Source: Acidobacteriaceae bacterium
Lineage (GTDB): Bacteria > Acidobacteriota > Terriglobia > Terriglobales > SbA1
Direction of reading: 5' to 3'
Length of the DNA stretch: 6,622 bases
Assembly (NCBI GenBank): GCA_003156615.1
Contig: PMHI01000607.1
Coordinates: 11,846 to 18,467, forward strand
Part shown: piece by piece, positions 5,955-6,622 of the stretch
Position numbering within the stretch: position 1 is the stretch's first letter
How the letters are laid out: every line of letters begins with the position of its first letter
Program-made: the position numbers and the translations under genes
The notes under the pieces: model-generated
The model's input: only the letters and a program-made list of their open reading frames with translations
Told to the model about the DNA's origin: nothing
The model's database searches: none

Positions 5955-6622
5955 GATTGTCCGACAGCTTTGGTCAGCCTCCCGCCGCGGACAACTCTTC
6001 CTACCTCGGCGATGAGCTGGTGCTGCCATGGTCCTTTCTTCTGCAAAAGACCTTGCGTCTCGCGACTCAGAAGGCCCATTTCCTCCTGGGTCAGGTTCTT
6101 AGCGGTCATCACAAGAATGGGCAACTCCTTCAAGGTTGGTTCTTGCCGGACGTGACGAATTACCTCGAAACCATCCATCCCCGGCATCAACAAATCGAGC
6201 AAGACGGCCCCGACGACTTTGGACGACAGCACTTCCAGTGCCCGGGCACCGCTCCGAACGCTCTGCGTCTCATAGCCGGCGGCGCGCAGAGTCTCTGCCA
6301 CCAGTTCCAAGTTTTGGGAATCATCATCGACGAGAAGGATGGCGGCATCATCATCCGTTGGAGAAGGAACGTAGTTACGGATGCTCTGAAGGAGCACCGG
6401 CTTCTGGATCGGCTTGATGAGGTAGTCGGTTGCTCCCAGGGCAAATCCTACCTTCTGCTGGTCGACGATCGAGACCATGATGATTGGAATATTAGCCGTT
6501 GCAGCCGTTGCTCTGAGCGCTACGAGGGATTCGAACCCACCCCCGCCTGGCATCAAGATATCGAGGGTGATGGCTTCCGGAAGGAGTTGCTGGGCCTTCT
6601 CGACCGCCTCCGCTCCTGATTC
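5951..6622 (-). CDS. Tandem receiver domains, probably C-terminal end of a hybrid histidine kinase (N-terminus beyond the window)
   Basis: The frame is open to the right window edge, so the listed start is not a true start; 223 residues are visible. Receiver A is partial (residues 1-85): phospho-acceptor D21 in AITLDILMP, switch Ser 51 in IIMVSIVD, and K70 in DYLIKPI. This AITLD...IVD...GFALGA.DYL.KPI wording is typical of receivers fused behind HisKA/HATPase modules in hybrid kinases. Receiver B (about 93-212) has D99, D100 and D101 in LLVDDDSQN, acceptor D143 in LLDLLMPGMDGFE, T173, and the QKKG lysine region (195-196). The kinase core itself is not visible, so a multi-receiver response regulator is possible. 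It overlaps the following single-domain receiver gene by 4 nt. Confidence 0.88.
   Translation of the reverse strand, partial: ESGAEAVEKAQQLLPEAITLDILMPGGGGFESLVALRATAATANIPIIMVSIVDQQKVGFALGATDYLIKPIQKPVLLQSIRNYVPSPTDDDAAILLVDDDSQNLELVAETLRAAGYETQSVRSGARALEVLSSKVVGAVLLDLLMPGMDGFEVIRHVRQEPTLKELPILVMTAKNLTQEEMGLLSRETQGLLQKKGPWQHQLIAEVGRVVRGGRLTKAVGQS

Noticed and set aside
5955..6029. 25-residue N-terminal extension of the single-domain receiver
   Set aside because: It is Arg-rich sequence out of frame within the kinase C-terminus; the ATGA overlap gives a natural start at 5954.
6520..6545. tRNA T-arm look-alike on the minus strand (GGGTTCGAATCCC)
   Set aside because: The flanking bases do not form a proper 5-bp T-stem and no acceptor, D- or anticodon arm is present. 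It lies inside the conserved receiver A coding sequence.

Overview
The window looks like ordinary chromosomal DNA from a moderately GC-rich bacterium. It has SD-led genes, tight operon overlaps, and no mobile element, CRISPR array, tRNA or rRNA. The lineage cannot be proven from the sequence. The tandem-receiver hybrid kinase, the receiver-PilZ protein and the small four-cysteine protein fit a soil-type, signalling-rich phylum such as Acidobacteriota, but that is only an impression.

Left part (1-3721, all minus strand): four genes of a Dpp/Opp-type (peptide/nickel family) ABC importer. They are read right to left as ATPase 1 (DppD-like), ATPase 2 (DppF-like), permease 1 (DppB-like) and permease 2 (DppC-like, cut by the left window edge). 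Spacings are 3 nt, 9 nt and a 4-nt ATGA overlap, so this is one operon. Both ATPases carry complete catalytic motifs, and both permeases carry the cytoplasmic loop that docks on the ATPases. No substrate-binding protein is visible, so the substrate cannot be named.

Middle (about 3680-4260): the divergent regulatory region between the leftward transporter operon and the rightward signalling genes. It contains an unrecognised ORF with a very good Shine-Dalgarno sequence (start 3917) that runs into the first transporter gene out of frame. It also has some short repeats and only weak promoter-like sequence.

Right part: on the plus strand, a small CxxC...CxxC zinc-ribbon-like protein (GTG start, 4260-4580) is followed after a 211-nt leader by a receiver-PilZ protein (4792-5475). 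Converging on it from the right edge is a minus-strand pair: the C-terminal end of a protein with two receiver domains, most likely a hybrid histidine kinase, and a single-domain response regulator whose start overlaps the kinase stop by 4 nt. These four could form a phosphorelay with a c-di-GMP-responsive output, but the link between the two convergent pairs is inferred only from adjacency.

I see no clear case for a wholly new system. The points most worth a second look are the zinc-ribbon/receiver-PilZ pairing, the overlapping ORF ahead of the transporter, and the leader of the receiver-PilZ gene.
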